64,000 bases of DNA from Tenacibaculum sp. MAR_2009_124 (GTDB lineage: Bacteria; Bacteroidota; Bacteroidia; Flavobacteriales; Flavobacteriaceae): NCBI RefSeq assembly GCF_900105455.1, contig NZ_FNSF01000008.1:248001-312000 (forward strand). Reading direction: 5' to 3'. Below are positions 63,401 through 64,000 of this stretch, in pieces; within the stretch, counting starts at the first letter, position 1; the number at the start of each line of letters is the position of its first letter. The notes under the pieces are model-generated. The model saw nothing but the letters and a program-made list of their open reading frames with translations. It was not told the DNA's origin and ran no database searches. Both the position numbers and the translations under genes were made by a program.

Positions 63401-64000
63401 GATCTGTCCGAAGTCCATAATACACTTTCTCATTAGTAGCTAAAAGAGTTCTTACAAGACCTTTTCTTTGAATTGAAAGTGTTCTAAAGTTTTTATTATT
63501 TAAGTTGGAGTATAAAACTCCGTTTCTAGATGCAACCCATAAAGTATTAGAAGAATCTTTAAAAACATGTTTTGAAAAATCATCTTTAAGTTCTTCTTTC
63601 GAAACTTTATTCTTAGTTAAATCAAAATGAAAAATACCCTTATCAAAAATAGAAATCCATAAATCGTTATCAATCCCTTCCTGAATAGAACGAATCCTTC
63701 CTCTTAATTTATCTCTTTTCGAAACCAAAGTATCATTCACTATTTGATAAAGCCCTCCACCTCCTCCTAACCAAATCTCACCTTGAGAGGTTTCATCCAT
63801 TGCGAAAAAGTTTATCGAATTGGAGCCTTCAATTAATTCATATGAATCATTTCGGTTTACCCAAATACCTTTATCTGTTAAGTAAATTTCCTCACCATTC
63901 TTTAGTATTTCAAAACACCTTACCCGAAAGCCTGTTAAAGCCGATTGTAATACTTCTACTGAAAAAAAACCTTCTTTCTTTACAACTTTTAATAAACCAT
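60477..64000 (-). CDS. hybrid two-component system regulator (5' end beyond the window)
   Basis: The frame is open to the window edge at 64000, so the start is missing. The visible 1,170 or so residues carry beta-propeller repeats of the reg_prop type, a Y_Y_Y domain near NYDDTWQVVNN, a membrane segment (WWAYLLYLLAFSGLLITFIYFW), HisKA (DVAHEFKTPLSLVIG), HATPase_c (LLSNAFKYT, DNGKGIS), a receiver (IVVTDVMMPELDG), and a C-terminal AraC-type helix-turn-helix (SVKELSEELGLSRMQLHRKLKSLTG). These one-protein regulators sense carbohydrate fragments in the periplasm and activate polysaccharide loci. It likely controls the genes downstream to galE. Confidence 0.95.
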   Translation of the reverse strand, partial: GLLKVVKKEGFFSVEVLQSALTGFRVRCFEILKNGEEIYLTDKGIWVNRNDSYELIEGSNSINFFAMDETSQGEIWLGGGGGLYQIVNDTLVSKRDKLRGRIRSIQEGIDNDLWISIFDKGIFHFDLTKNKVSKEELKDDFSKHVFKDSSNTLWVASRNGVLYSNLNNKNFRTLSIQRKGLVRTLLATNEKVYYGLRTDRFYTYSFKDKINKPIGIQKDARPLRVDTLNGKIHLATTKGLYKKRSDDSDEFDLVPIFNAKKDNNLLITSFCKDAFGNQFFGSFKGLIIKSKKYTNWVHDQFQNLRTLRNVRVFSLKADYFKKCLWVGTIASGLFKINFDNSGNIISAEHYSEKISGSYHIPNNSIWSFYQEKDGSLFVGTGTGLIHKKIEENQFKLVDSPEIQNKKIMGIINDDSSNLWLTNSQGIIKYSLVNGETQKFNHFDGLLTNTFTEAVSKNKKGELFFGSIEGINSIKPYEMEYNPFPSKIAFTNLIVNNTKIGVNQNFKGSRLLEKRLNKMDELTFSYKQNDFSIEFTSTNYANVNVNKYRYKLDNYDDTWQVVNNDKRYASYSNLESGSYKLHVEATNSNGQWSNQIRALNINIEPAPWRTWWAYLLYLLAFSGLLITFIYFWMNKQKLRNQMQLSQFKSEQEKEINEMKLTFFTDVAHEFKTPLSLVIGPLNDLIEGKVTDEHKEFCFNIVSRNTNRMMNLVNQLLDFRKVNSGVNILKVSRNDISSFVRGVAKSFDWQAKNSGVQFNIIAPESYFCHFDKDIVEKVLYNLLSNAFKYTPNKGVVEVEVKLTWKQELEYLVILIKDNGKGISQLDKKKIFERHFHGKDRFSSGIGLHLVVTLIEAHRGTINVFDSSIGGTEFMISLPVSSKVFSEEEFLTKEDIPDNLTYNYSPGEIPRTKEEEEEEDVGKEKVLLVEDDYDLRKYLHKILTQDYIVFEAVNGKQGIEIALNEIPDIVVTDVMMPELDGIEMCKEIKKNKLISHIPVLMLTAKTGAEFYNEGLEAGAWDYIAKPFNSSQLRKKIDNIIETRNSFRKHLAKGTTSKIKDHYVSFDQKFVTNAIKIIEEKMPESSFSVKELSEELGLSRMQLHRKLKSLTGLNTTAFMNSIRMEKAIIMFNGGCDRVQEAMDAIGINSYAHFNTLFKKEKNVTPSKYIEQVKNMKR

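Overview
The window looks like chromosomal DNA of a low-GC member of the Flavobacteriaceae, probably marine. The evidence is Bacteroidota-type promoters (TAnnTTTG -7 element), proteins with type IX secretion sorting domains, GLPGLI proteins, a lipoprotein Omp85 (TamL), a hybrid two-component regulator of the polysaccharide-utilisation type, and a sulfatase beside galactose genes. No genus can be named from this sequence alone.

Layout: 0-6.3 kb holds housekeeping genes (MazG-like, aroA, queA, rlmN, a polyprenyl synthase) and small unknowns. 6.3-11.3 kb is accessory: small secreted proteins, a LuxR-type response regulator, a TPR sensor kinase whose signal peptide is out of frame, twin small CCG/PPPPP lipoproteins, and an unknown membrane protein. 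11.3-15.9 kb has no convincing protein gene. It carries two families of repeated structured elements that share a G-run loop: three 475-bp repeats plus a diverged fourth, then eight promoter-hairpin-terminator cassettes that look like a tandem small-RNA array. This is the most unusual part of the window. 15.9-26 kb holds metK with a SAM-II-like riboswitch, trxA, an M1 peptidase, an LRR/type IX protein, a DUF58 protein, two tRNA-Asp genes and an S15-like peptidase. 26.1-30.2 kb is a Phe/Tyr biosynthesis operon (pheA, aminotransferase, tyrA, DAHP synthase/chorismate mutase) behind a classical attenuator whose leader peptide contains FYFYFYFF.

31-36 kb holds rsgA, dtd, tatD-like, tcdA, a YceI-like lipoprotein and lipB. 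36-39 kb encodes a secreted metalloprotease. 39-46.5 kb is a module of an outer-membrane barrel protein, two GLPGLI proteins and a divergent OmpR-type kinase/regulator pair. 46.6-52.6 kb holds a deoxynucleoside kinase, an rRNA/tRNA methyltransferase, tamL, fbaA and accD. 52.9-64 kb is one minus-strand galactose locus: hybrid regulator (cut by the window edge), sulfatase, galM, a sodium/sugar symporter (one-base frameshift), galK, galT and galE. It suits uptake and Leloir-pathway use of galactose released from sulfated galactans.

Two genes (TPR sensor kinase, symporter) are each broken by one missing base in a homopolymer. Assembly error must be excluded before either is called a switch or a pseudogene.
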